A DNA stretch of 5,898 nucleotides from Methanosarcinaceae archaeon (GTDB lineage: Archaea; Halobacteriota; Methanosarcinia; Methanosarcinales; Methanosarcinaceae): contig JAGAEB010000037.1 in assembly GCA_017613335.1 (NCBI GenBank), positions 1 to 5,898 on the forward strand, given 5' to 3'. Shown here piece after piece: positions 1 through 5,837 of this stretch; position 1 is the first letter of the stretch; each line of letters starts with the position of its first letter. The notes beneath the pieces are model-generated. The model saw only the letters and a program-made list of their open reading frames with translations, did not search any database and had not been told where the DNA came from. Position numbers and translations under genes: made by a program.

Positions 1-1
1 G

Positions 2-832
2 TCGACCGTTAATGTCGGAGACACGACAACGGTCACCGCCAGAAGCGGCAGCGTGAATGTTTCAGGCGTGATCGTCAAAATCAATGACACGTCGATCGGA
101 ACGACCGGCAGCGGCGGAACGCTCACTTACACGCCGACCGATGCCGGAACCTTCAAGGTGACGGGAACAAAGAGCGGGTACAGAAAAGCGACCGCAGATC
201 TGACCGTCCGGAGTGACCGGAAAACGATGACTGTCAGCGTCTCGCCGAACAGACCGTTTGCGGGTGAAGAATTCATCATCACCGTCGTCGACAGCGAGAA
301 CAGCAGAGCGGTCTCTGATGCCTCCGTCAATGTCAGCGGCGATGTCCGCCGTACCGACAGCTCAGGCCAGGCACGCTTCATGATGGGCAGCCCCGGCAAT
401 TACAGCGCCGAGATCTCTGCAGACGGCTATACGGACTACACGACACAGATCACCGTCAAAGAAAAAGCCGCAGAATTCGATGCGTCCGATTTCAAAGTGA
501 CAGGCACCCCGAAGACAGGTATCAGGTCGAAACTGTCCTTCAGTGTCAAAAACACCGGCGTCGTCGACGGAACGGCCGCCGTGCGCGTCGTCGTCGAAGA
601 CGAAAAAGGAACCGTCTACGACAAGACCACGATAAAAACGATCGCATCCGGTGAGACGGTGACTTTCACTGACACCTTCAGACCGGCCCATACGGGAACC
701 GCCTATGTGAACGTTTACATCAACGATGAAAGCGTCACGACGATCCCTGAAGACATCCGGATCCTGACCGTTGAAAAAGGCGGCTTCTTCGAAAAGATCA
801 TCGACAGGATCAAAAGCATCTTCGGCAAATGA
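2..832 (+). CDS. Secreted/cell-surface beta-sandwich protein, 3' part only (5' end outside window)
   Basis: The reading frame is open from the left edge (codons from base 2) to the TGA at 830-832, giving 276 visible residues. The GTG at 53 is an internal valine codon, because coding sequence of the same character precedes it. The visible part is rich in Thr, Ser, Val and Gly. It contains the end of an Ig-like module, then a carboxypeptidase-regulatory-like module (about residues 70-155; SSGQARF and SADGY motifs typical of 'transform and extend' surface folds), then a CARDB-like module (about 160-255; SFSVKNTGVVDGTAAVRVVV pattern). Such modules are usual in exported archaeal proteins that bind partners or build the cell envelope; export is inferred, since any signal peptide lies outside the window. 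The C-terminus (GGFFEKIIDRIKSIFGK) is a short amphipathic basic helix, not a PGF-CTERM anchor. The gene converges on thiI. The specific function is unknown. Confidence 0.85.
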   Translation, partial: STVNVGDTTTVTARSGSVNVSGVIVKINDTSIGTTGSGGTLTYTPTDAGTFKVTGTKSGYRKATADLTVRSDRKTMTVSVSPNRPFAGEEFIITVVDSENSRAVSDASVNVSGDVRRTDSSGQARFMMGSPGNYSAEISADGYTDYTTQITVKEKAAEFDASDFKVTGTPKTGIRSKLSFSVKNTGVVDGTAAVRVVVEDEKGTVYDKTTIKTIASGETVTFTDTFRPAHTGTAYVNVYINDESVTTIPEDIRILTVEKGGFFEKIIDRIKSIFGK

Positions 833-865
833 ATGACTGTCGGAAATGCAGAAATACAGACTGAC

Positions 866-890
866 CGGGCTGATCTGAACAGACAGCCCG
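866..890. other. Small inverted repeat after the surface-protein gene
   Basis: CGGGCTG (866-872) is complementary to CAGCCCG (884-890) across an 11-base loop. No T run follows, so it is a poor terminator by itself. It may be a transcript-end hairpin upstream of the stronger one at 928-976, or chance. Confidence 0.3.
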
Positions 891-927
891 ATCGATCACA
901 CAAAAACAGAAACTGTTCAGTAAAAGC

Positions 928-976
928 AAAAAGGCCTTCGGAAACGCCCCGCAGGAAATTTCCGAAGGCCTTTTTT
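928..976. terminator. Bidirectional hairpin terminator between convergent genes
   Basis: A perfect 17-bp stem (928-944 with 959-975) encloses a 14-base loop. The core arms are AAGGCCTTCGGAAA and its complement. On the plus strand the stem ends in six T (971-976); on the minus strand the A run at 928-932 reads as a T run. It sits 95 bases past the surface-protein stop and 70 bases past the thiI stop, so it is placed to end both convergent transcripts. Hairpins are not strictly required for archaeal termination, but the T runs suit either model. Confidence 0.75.
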
Positions 977-1045
977 ATGATCTGTTCCTTATCCGGATAC
1001 GAGAATCGGCTTCAGACCGGACTTTCTGATATCTTCTTTCAGTTC

Positions 1046-2434
1046 TCAGGCTTCTTCTTTCCTTTCTTCGCTGTTTTTCCTTTCTTCGTTATTTTTCCTT
1101 TCTTCGCTGTTTTTCCTTTCTTCGTTATTTTTCCTTTCTTCGTTATTTTTCCTTTCTTCGTTATTTTTCCTTTCTTCGCTGTTTTTCCTTTCTTCGGGTC
1201 CTTTCCTGATGATCGTTCCGTCTTTTTCAAAAATATAGACGACGGCATCGTCGACGCTTTTCCTGATCATTTCATCAAGGATCTCCTCGCCGATCAGGGC
1301 TTCTTCCCTGACGGCGAGATCAAATGCGGCTTTGACTTCCGGTTTTTCCGGGACGATGGTACAGTCCGGACCGGAGGGGCGGGTGGAAATGTCGTATGTT
1401 CCGATCATTCTCGCGATGTCGACGATCTCCTGTTTGTCATAGGAAAGGAGCGGGTGGTAAAGGGGCATTGAAAGACCGTATATTTCAGCTTCCATATTGG
1501 CTGCCGTCTGTGAGGCGACCTGGCCGAGAGACGATCCGGTGATGATGCCTGAAGCTTTTATCCTTCTGCGGATGCAGTCGGCGGCCTTGAACATTGACCG
1601 TTTGCAGAGAAGGCAGCGGCTTTTCAGGTGGCAGTTCTCGATGACCTTTTCCATATATTCCGCATGCGGGACACTGTAAACCACATGTCTCCTGCCGGGC
1701 GCCCACGAGAAAAGGACACGTGCATTGTCCAGAACGCGGGAAATCGTATCGGGATCTGCGTAAGGTGTGTTATCCATAAAGACCGGGACGACATCAACGC
1801 CGCGCTTCATCATCAGCCAGACTGCGACAGGGGAATCAATGCCGCCGGAGATGAGGGCGACCATTTTTCCCTGGGTTCCGACCGGAAATCCGCCGGGACC
1901 TTTGATTATCTTCGTATAGACAAACGATTCTTTCTGCCTGATCTCGACAAAGATCTCTTTGTCGGGCGATGTGAGATCAACGGCAGGCTCAAGTCCTTTC
2001 TCAGACAGGGCTCTCCAGATCGCATCGCCGCAGAAGCGGGCCATTTCATTGGATGTAAACGGGTGATTCCCTGTTCTTCTGGCGCGGACGGCAAAAGTCT
2101 CTCCTGCGCCGATATATCCGGCAGCGGCAATCTCTGCGCAGAGAGCCGTGATCTCCTCCTTTGATGAACGGCATACGGCCGCCGGCGAAACGCTGAAAAC
2201 ACCGAATACGCGGGAAACCGCCTCCGCGATCTCTCCGATATTCCCGGCGCCTTCTTCCGCATCGACAAAAATTCTCCCGTAATCCCTGCGGACATCTTTA
2301 TATGACACATGGCGGGAATCCATCATCGCACGGATGTTGTTTCTCAGCGTCTCCTCATAAATGTCACGGACACCCTTGCTTTTCAGAGAAAGCTCTCCGT
2401 ATCTGACGATCAGCGTATTTTCAGCAGGAAGCAC
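1046..2434 (-). CDS. thiI: tRNA 4-thiouridine synthetase ThiI (archaeal type) with repeat-encoded C-terminal tail
   Basis: This cytoplasmic enzyme adenylates U8 of tRNA and replaces its oxygen with sulfur to make 4-thiouridine; some homologues also serve thiazole synthesis. The 462-residue product opens with VRYGELSLKSKG, typical of the ThiI N-terminal ferredoxin-like domain, followed by a THUMP RNA-binding domain (about 60-170). The ATP-pyrophosphatase domain has the PP-loop SGGIDS at 196-201. RCLLCKR gives the CxxC pair C274/C277, which in methanogen ThiI replaces the missing rhodanese domain for sulfur handling or Fe-S binding; GPDCTIVPEKP follows at 355-364. The start is GTG at 2434, chosen because the family N-terminus begins there and GAGGGG (2441-2446) lies 6 bases upstream. 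Beyond about residue 412 the family homology appears to end, and a 6-residue repeat, EERKN(S/N), fills 414-459, adding roughly 50 residues. The gene converges on the surface-protein gene. The identification is firm; the role of the tail is unknown. Confidence 0.95.
   Translation of the reverse strand: MLPAENTLIVRYGELSLKSKGVRDIYEETLRNNIRAMMDSRHVSYKDVRRDYGRIFVDAEEGAGNIGEIAEAVSRVFGVFSVSPAAVCRSSKEEITALCAEIAAAGYIGAGETFAVRARRTGNHPFTSNEMARFCGDAIWRALSEKGLEPAVDLTSPDKEIFVEIRQKESFVYTKIIKGPGGFPVGTQGKMVALISGGIDSPVAVWLMMKRGVDVVPVFMDNTPYADPDTISRVLDNARVLFSWAPGRRHVVYSVPHAEYMEKVIENCHLKSRCLLCKRSMFKAADCIRRRIKASGIITGSSLGQVASQTAANMEAEIYGLSMPLYHPLLSYDKQEIVDIARMIGTYDISTRPSGPDCTIVPEKPEVKAAFDLAVREEALIGEEILDEMIRKSVDDAVVYIFEKDGTIIRKGPEERKNSEERKNNEERKNNEERKNNEERKNSEERKNNEERKNSEERKEEA
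1061..1195 (-). repeat. 18-bp in-frame tandem repeat encoding the ThiI C-terminal tail
   Basis: About 7.5 copies of an 18-bp unit, plus-strand form CCTTTCTTCGYTRTTTTT, run head to tail. Read on the minus strand, each unit encodes EERKNS or EERKNN. The S and N units (AGC versus AAC/AAT contexts) are interspersed in the order S, N, N, N, S, N, S. The unit is a multiple of three, so copy-number changes would lengthen or shorten the tail without a frameshift. The tail is highly charged and lacks hydrophobic residues, so it should be disordered or a solvent-exposed helix. Confidence 0.95.
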
Positions 2435-2440
2435 AACTAT

Positions 2441-2446
2441 CCCCTC
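2441..2446 (-). promoter_or_regulatory. Ribosome binding site of thiI
   Basis: GAGGGG on the minus strand lies 6 bases before the GTG at 2434. It supports this non-ATG start; the only nearby upstream ATG (at about 2455) meets a stop after five codons. Confidence 0.6.
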
Positions 2447-2464
2447 GTTTTCATCGTAATATGT

Positions 2465-2497
2465 CTGCTGTTTCTGACAGAACGGCAGAAACAGCGG
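2465..2497. other. Hairpin in the thiI leader
   Basis: GCTGTTTCTG (2467-2476) pairs perfectly with CAGAAACAGC (2486-2495) across a 9-base loop; a wobble pair and a further G-C pair extend it to 2465-2497. It ends about 30 bases before the thiI start. No T run follows on the minus strand, so it is not a clear terminator for dadD. On the plus strand T-rich sequence follows, but no plus-strand gene is there to terminate. It would lie in the 5' leader if thiI transcription starts upstream of it, for example from the A/T-rich stretch near 2508-2518. Confidence 0.45.
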
Positions 2498-2528
2498 ATT
2501 TTACAGTTTTTATTTTTCCGTTTCGTCT

Positions 2529-2625
2529 TTTCTGACGTTTTCCGTTTCAGTCATTTCTGACGTTTTTCATTTCAGTCATTTCTGACATTTTTCCGTTTCA
2601 GTCATTTCTGACATTTTCGTTTCGG
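2529..2625. repeat. 25/26-bp tandem array across the 3' end of dadD
   Basis: There are three full units (2529-2553, 2554-2578 and 2579-2604; 25, 25 and 26 bp) and a degenerate fourth (2605-2625). The unit starts TTTCTGACRTTTT and ends GTTTCAGTCA or a close variant. Each junction between units forms the same quasi-palindrome, GTCATTTCTGAC, at 2550, 2575 and 2601 (GTCA/TGAC arms, 4-base centre). The last units lie inside dadD and encode its final residues, including NRNENVRND. The rest is the dadD-thiI spacer. Confidence 0.9.
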
Positions 2626-3941
2626 TTCCCTCTGACTTTCTCAAAAAGTTCCGCCGCCGCTTTTTCAGCATCTTCCCTGACTTTTTCTTCATCCATTGTC
2701 AGGACGGTATAATCTTCCATGACTGTTTTTCCGTCAATGATGACTGTTTTCACATCGGATCCGCGGGCAGCGTAGACAAGATGGGAATACGGGCCGGGGT
2801 TCATGAAAGCAGCATTGGGCGTCAGGTGGGCCTTATTCACGTCAAGGATGATGATATCCGCTTTATTGCCTTCTTTCAGCATGCCTGTCAGCGGATCGAT
2901 GACTGAACCGCCGTTGACGGTCGCGGATCTCACGACTTCTTCTGCCGGATAGGCTGTCGGATCCATGACCGAAACTTTCTGAAGGAGTGAAGCTGTTTTC
3001 ATTTCTTCGAACATGTCAAGAGAATTGTTGGACGCGCAGCCGTCCGTTCCGAGCGACACATTCACGCCGGCGCCGACCATTTTATGGATGGGGGCGATGC
3101 CTGATGCCAGCTTCATGTTGCTGATCGCATTGTGGGAAACTTTGACGCCTTTGTCGGCAAAGATCTTTATGTCGCGGTCGGACATCCAGACGGCATGGGC
3201 TGCCAGGACATCGGGTCCCCAGAAATCGATCTTGTCAAGGAGATGGATCGGACACATCCCGTGTTTTTCTTCGATCTGTTTGAGTTCGGCTTCCGTTTCC
3301 AGAACGTGGATGTGAATGCCGACACCGTCTTTCGTTGCCTGCTCTCTGACGCGGGCCAGGAAATCTTCCGAACACGTCGTCGGCGCATGCGGGCCGTACA
3401 TCGTCGTGATCCTGCCGCCGGCCGTCCCGTTTCTGTCCGCAACGAATTTCCGGGCGATCTCAAGTTCTTTTCTGCCTTTCGCTTCATCGCCGAGCTCGAT
3501 CATGCCGTAGGAAAGAGAGGCGCGCATGCCTGATTCCTCGACTGCGCGGGCGACATCGTCCATATAGAAATACATGTCACAGCAGGCCGTTGTTCCTGAT
3601 CTGATCATCTCAAGGCAGGCAAGCCTGCTTCCGGCAGCCGTCAGACGCGCATCCAGACAGGCTTCCGCCGGCCAGATCCTGTTCTGCAGCCAGTCCTGAA
3701 GCATCATGTCGTCGCCGTATCCTCTGAAAAGCGTCATGCCGAGGTGCGTGTGCGTATTGCTCAGGCCGGGCATCACGATGCAGCCTTTTGCATCAATGAT
3801 CTTATCGGCTTTTTCATCTGTTTCGCCGATCTTCGTGATCTTTCCGTTTTCAATAACGATCGTCTGCTCAATGACGGCCGGATAAGCCGGATTCATTGTC
3901 ACGAGTTTTCCGTTTCTGATGATTATGTCTGCCGTATTCAT
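2598..3941 (-). CDS. dadD: 5'-deoxyadenosine deaminase (amidohydrolase superfamily)
   Basis: A 447-residue cytoplasmic metal-dependent deaminase. In methanogens this family converts 5'-deoxyadenosine, the by-product of radical SAM enzymes, to 5'-deoxyinosine; members also accept methylthioadenosine, S-adenosylhomocysteine and adenosine. The amidohydrolase signature is complete: HTH at 64-66 (metal ligands H64 and H66), HVLET with H212 and E215, H249 in AAHAVW, H270 in VSHNAISNMKLASGIAP, and D300 in SLGTDGCASNNSLDMFEEMK. Substrate-loop sequence FRGYGDDMMLQDWL follows the first motif. The start is ATG at 3941: MNTADIIIRNGKLVTMN matches the usual N-terminus, AAGGTG directly precedes it, and a TATA-like box lies upstream. 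The longer frame from 4061 would run through that promoter. The C-terminus after about residue 436 is encoded by a tandem repeat and is probably dispensable. Exact substrate preference cannot be read from the sequence; S-adenosylhomocysteine/methylthioadenosine deaminase is the alternative name. Confidence 0.92.
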   Translation of the reverse strand: MNTADIIIRNGKLVTMNPAYPAVIEQTIVIENGKITKIGETDEKADKIIDAKGCIVMPGLSNTHTHLGMTLFRGYGDDMMLQDWLQNRIWPAEACLDARLTAAGSRLACLEMIRSGTTACCDMYFYMDDVARAVEESGMRASLSYGMIELGDEAKGRKELEIARKFVADRNGTAGGRITTMYGPHAPTTCSEDFLARVREQATKDGVGIHIHVLETEAELKQIEEKHGMCPIHLLDKIDFWGPDVLAAHAVWMSDRDIKIFADKGVKVSHNAISNMKLASGIAPIHKMVGAGVNVSLGTDGCASNNSLDMFEEMKTASLLQKVSVMDPTAYPAEEVVRSATVNGGSVIDPLTGMLKEGNKADIIILDVNKAHLTPNAAFMNPGPYSHLVYAARGSDVKTVIIDGKTVMEDYTVLTMDEEKVREDAEKAAAELFEKVRGNRNENVRND

Positions 3942-3947
3942 CACCTT
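3942..3947 (-). promoter_or_regulatory. Ribosome binding site of dadD
   Basis: AAGGTG on the minus strand abuts the ATG at 3941; with the start codon it can extend pairing to the 16S rRNA 3' end (AGGTGAT). The spacing is unusually short, but the site favours this start over 4061. Confidence 0.45.
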
Positions 3948-3993
3948 ATTTTTTACATTTCCCGGACGGAATCGGTAAATGAAACCATAACGC

Positions 3994-4010
3994 ATTAAAA
4001 TTAGATAAAT
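3994..4010 (-). promoter_or_regulatory. Candidate TATA box for dadD
   Basis: The minus strand reads ATTTATCTAATTTTAAT, with TTTATCTA close to the archaeal TATA-box pattern, in otherwise GC-balanced DNA. Transcription starting about 25 bases downstream would give a leader of roughly 35-40 bases. No experimental start site is known here. Confidence 0.5.
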
Positions 4011-4045
4011 CCATTTCCTGATACGGTCTTTATCACGGACATCAG

Positions 4046-4227
4046 TCTTATTCCGTTGCATTATTCCGTTTCATTATTCCGTTTCATTATTCCGTTTCAT
4101 GATCTCTTCGCATTATTCCGCCTCATGATCTCTTCGCATTATTCCGCTTCATGATCTCTTCGCATTATTCCGCTTCATGATCTCTTCGCATTATTCCGTT
4201 TCATGATCACTTCGCATTATCCCGCTG
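4046..4227. repeat. 13-bp tandem array with alternating 26-bp super-unit
   Basis: Fourteen consecutive 13-bp units fill most of the cysteate synthase-dadD spacer. Type A is CATTATTCCGYTT (first, imperfect copy at 4046; then 4059, 4072, 4085, 4111, 4137, 4163, 4189, and a variant at 4215). Type B is CATGATCTCTTCG (4098, 4124, 4150, 4176, and a variant at 4202). After an initial run of A units the array alternates B-A, making a 26-bp period. It begins 8 bases past the cysteate synthase stop and ends about 35 bases upstream of the dadD TATA-like box. There are no unique spacers, so it is not CRISPR; 13 bp is not a multiple of three, so it is not a coding repeat. Confidence 0.95.
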
Positions 4228-4234
4228 TATTTTT

Positions 4235-5503
4235 TCATTTCAGAAGACCTTCCGGGTCATCATTAAAATCATAATCCGGTAAAACGGATGCTTCCGGGCG
4301 GATATATCTGAGTGAAAAATCTTCTTTGATGGGGTCATAACCGCCTCCCGTCAGATTCAAAAAGATCTTCTTTTCAGGATCGATCGACCCGTCTTCAATT
4401 CCTTTGATCAGCGCAGCGAGAGCAGCGGCCGCCGCAGGATCCAGGTCGCAGTTTTCATAAAACTGCCAAAGCGACATGGCGATCTTTGCTTCTTTTTCAG
4501 TCACGCTGTGTACTTTCCCGCCGCATTCTCTCAGTGAGTCGCGGAATCCGCCCGACTGCGCATAAAACGGAAGACGGTCTGTCAGAGCCTGCGCATATGT
4601 CATCCGGATCATATTTTCCGCATCGTTCATGTCTTCCGGAAGGACCGTCTCATGATCGTTTTCCCATGCAGATTTCAGAGGCGTGAACGGTTCGTTCTGA
4701 ACAGCATGGATTTCCGGTAGGCGGTCTCCGAAACGGCCGTCTCCGATCAGACGAAGAGCGGCTTCCCGGGCGGCAATGCATCCGGCGCCGCTTCCGGCCG
4801 CCTGGATATAAATATCCGGGATCCGTCCCGCTGTCAGCGTTCCCCGGAGAAAGACTGTCCCTGCGCCGTCACGGTGAGCAACGTTCCTGCCGCCTCCTTC
4901 CGGAACAGCTCCGGCCGCGGAAGAAAATCTTTCCGCAACGGCAGCTGCATCGGCATAATCCCCTTTGACGGTGATCAGACGGACGTTTTTTCCGGAATTC
5001 GTGACACGAACGGCCGGAAGAGCTGTTTCCGGAACAATGATCACGACCGGAAGCCCAAGTTCGGAAAGTTCCGCAAACGCTCTTCCGGCGTTCCCGGCAG
5101 AAGCAACGACCAGGGGCTTCATCACTGAAGAAGATGATCCCCGGGCGTCCTGAAGGCCCGCCAAAACCGTCAAGGCGCTCAATTCTTCAAATGTGCCGGA
5201 AACCGCAAAAGCATTCCTTTCGGGATAATATCCTGTAAAACCGAACAGAACGTCTTTCAGACCAAGTTCTTTGGCAAAATTTTCACTCCTGAAGACGACG
5301 GGACATGCCCTTGTCGGAATCTGCGAGCGGACAGGCAGCCAATCCCTGAACATGAACACGCCGGGATCCTCTGTCACATCGATCTGCTTTTTTTCATAAA
5401 CCGTCTGCAGCAGACTTTTCTCCCGGCAGACCGGACACATTGCCGCATGCGGGTCTTCGGTCACCTGACCGCATGCCGGACACTTCAGAACATAATTTCC
5501 CAT
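4235..5503 (-). CDS. Cysteate synthase homologue (PLP fold-type II), expected catalytic lysine replaced by Glu
   Basis: Cysteate synthase joins O-phosphoserine and sulfite to make L-cysteate, the first step of coenzyme M synthesis in Methanosarcinales and Methanomicrobiales; it evolved from threonine synthase. The 422-residue product has the usual length. It starts with a zinc-ribbon-like pair (C8xxC11, C23xxC26), then GFTGYYPER (88-95), the PLP-ring loop SAGNAGRAF (135-143), PEGGGRNVAHRDG (201-213), the phosphate-cradle glycines GSGAG (237-241), QNEPFTP (269-275) and NLTGGGYD (383-390). These match my recollection of Methanosarcina cysteate synthase along the whole length. In that family a lysine follows the Phe of CSFKELEA; here the segment is GTFEELSA and the position is E106 (codon 5186-5188, GAA). 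The protein may therefore be inactive, altered, or carry a one-base sequence error. ATG at 5503 is supported by GGAGG 9 bases upstream. Threonine synthase is less likely because the SFKDR motif and its surroundings are absent. Confidence 0.85.
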   Translation of the reverse strand: MGNYVLKCPACGQVTEDPHAAMCPVCREKSLLQTVYEKKQIDVTEDPGVFMFRDWLPVRSQIPTRACPVVFRSENFAKELGLKDVLFGFTGYYPERNAFAVSGTFEELSALTVLAGLQDARGSSSSVMKPLVVASAGNAGRAFAELSELGLPVVIIVPETALPAVRVTNSGKNVRLITVKGDYADAAAVAERFSSAAGAVPEGGGRNVAHRDGAGTVFLRGTLTAGRIPDIYIQAAGSGAGCIAAREAALRLIGDGRFGDRLPEIHAVQNEPFTPLKSAWENDHETVLPEDMNDAENMIRMTYAQALTDRLPFYAQSGGFRDSLRECGGKVHSVTEKEAKIAMSLWQFYENCDLDPAAAAALAALIKGIEDGSIDPEKKIFLNLTGGGYDPIKEDFSLRYIRPEASVLPDYDFNDDPEGLLK

Positions 5504-5512
5504 GACAAAACG

Positions 5513-5525
5513 CCTCCGTTACGGA
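5513..5525 (-). promoter_or_regulatory. Ribosome binding site of the cysteate synthase homologue, overlapped by an 11-bp palindrome
   Basis: GGAGG (5513-5517, minus strand) lies 9 bases before the ATG at 5503. It overlaps the palindrome TCCGTTACGGA (5515-5525). GTTACGG (5518-5524) can also pair with CCGTAAC at 5560-5566 across a 35-base loop, which could fold next to the ribosome binding site; this is suggestive only. Confidence 0.6.
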
Positions 5526-5570
5526 TCACACGACCACAAAATGATCAGAAATCAGAACGCCGTAACAACG

Positions 5571-5591
5571 ATCATATGACTGTCATATGAT
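5571..5591. promoter_or_regulatory. Perfect 21-bp palindrome, candidate operator/promoter element
   Basis: The arms ATCATATGAC and GTCATATGAT are exact reverse complements around a single central T. The element begins 68 bases upstream of the cysteate synthase start. The TCATATGA within each arm is a possible weak TATA element; from the nearer one a transcript would begin with a leader of about 45 bases. A dimeric regulator binding here would overlap or adjoin the promoter, so control of the downstream gene is a reasonable inference. No regulator gene is in the window. Confidence 0.6.
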
Positions 5592-5642
5592 GTCACTGTA
5601 CATAACCACTGCACATCTCTGAATGTCTGTATCTGTCATGAC

Positions 5643-5837
5643 GCCGGCCTTTCAAATCTGAAAACTGCCCGCCGGCCTTTCAAACATGAAAACCGCCCGC
5701 CGGCCTTTCAAACCTGAAAAGCGTCTGCCGGCCTTTCAAATCTGAAACCACCTGCCGGCCTTTAAAACCTGAAAACCGCCCGCCGGTCTTTAAAACCTGA
5801 AAACCGCCCGCCGGCCTTTCAACCCTGAAAACCGCCT
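5643..5837. repeat. Seven 28-bp direct repeats
   Basis: Units start at 5643, 5671, 5699, 5727 (27 bp), 5754, 5782 and 5810. Each opens with GCCGGCCTTT (one GCCGGTCTTT), has a variable middle, then CTGAAAA or a close form, and ends in a C-rich stretch such as CCGCCC. Most units contain TTTCA and TGAAA as a 5-bp inverted repeat around 4 variable bases; the units at 5754 and 5782 break one pair (TTTAA). The copies are contiguous without unique spacers. The array begins about 50 bases beyond the palindrome on the upstream side of the cysteate synthase gene. It has no long open frame of plausible composition. Confidence 0.95.

Noticed and set aside
53..55. GTG at 53 as the start of the surface protein
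   Set aside because: The frame stays open to the window edge with the same Thr/Ser/Val-rich character, so the gene starts upstream of the window.
833..1471. Plus-strand open frame of 212 codons with a striking FPFFAVFPFFVI repeat, directly after the surface-protein stop
   Set aside because: It is antisense to thiI, and the hydrophobic repeat is only the complement of the EERKN repeat. It also runs through the terminator hairpin. thiI on the other strand has full family motifs.
2498..2518. Plus-strand terminator after the 2465-2497 hairpin, because T-rich sequence follows
   Set aside because: No plus-strand gene lies upstream to terminate; the T runs are better explained as the complement of an A-rich leader or promoter of thiI.
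3132..3533. Plus-strand open frame of 133 codons inside dadD
   Set aside because: It is antisense to conserved dadD motifs and lacks a ribosome binding site or recognisable composition.
3942..4061. N-terminal extension of DadD by 40 residues from the ATG at 4061
   Set aside because: The extension lacks family similarity, its ATG is part of the 13-bp repeat, and it spans the TATA-like box. The ATG at 3941 gives the standard N-terminus.
4235..5503. Threonine synthase
   Set aside because: The general fold matches, but GYYPER, PEGGGRNVAHRDG and the overall motif order follow cysteate synthase, and the SFKDR threonine synthase signature is missing.
5643..5837. CRISPR array (28-bp repeat length is typical)
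   Set aside because: The repeats are directly adjacent with no unique spacers of about 30-40 bp, and there are no cas genes in the window. The same reasoning excludes the 13/26-bp array at 4046-4227.
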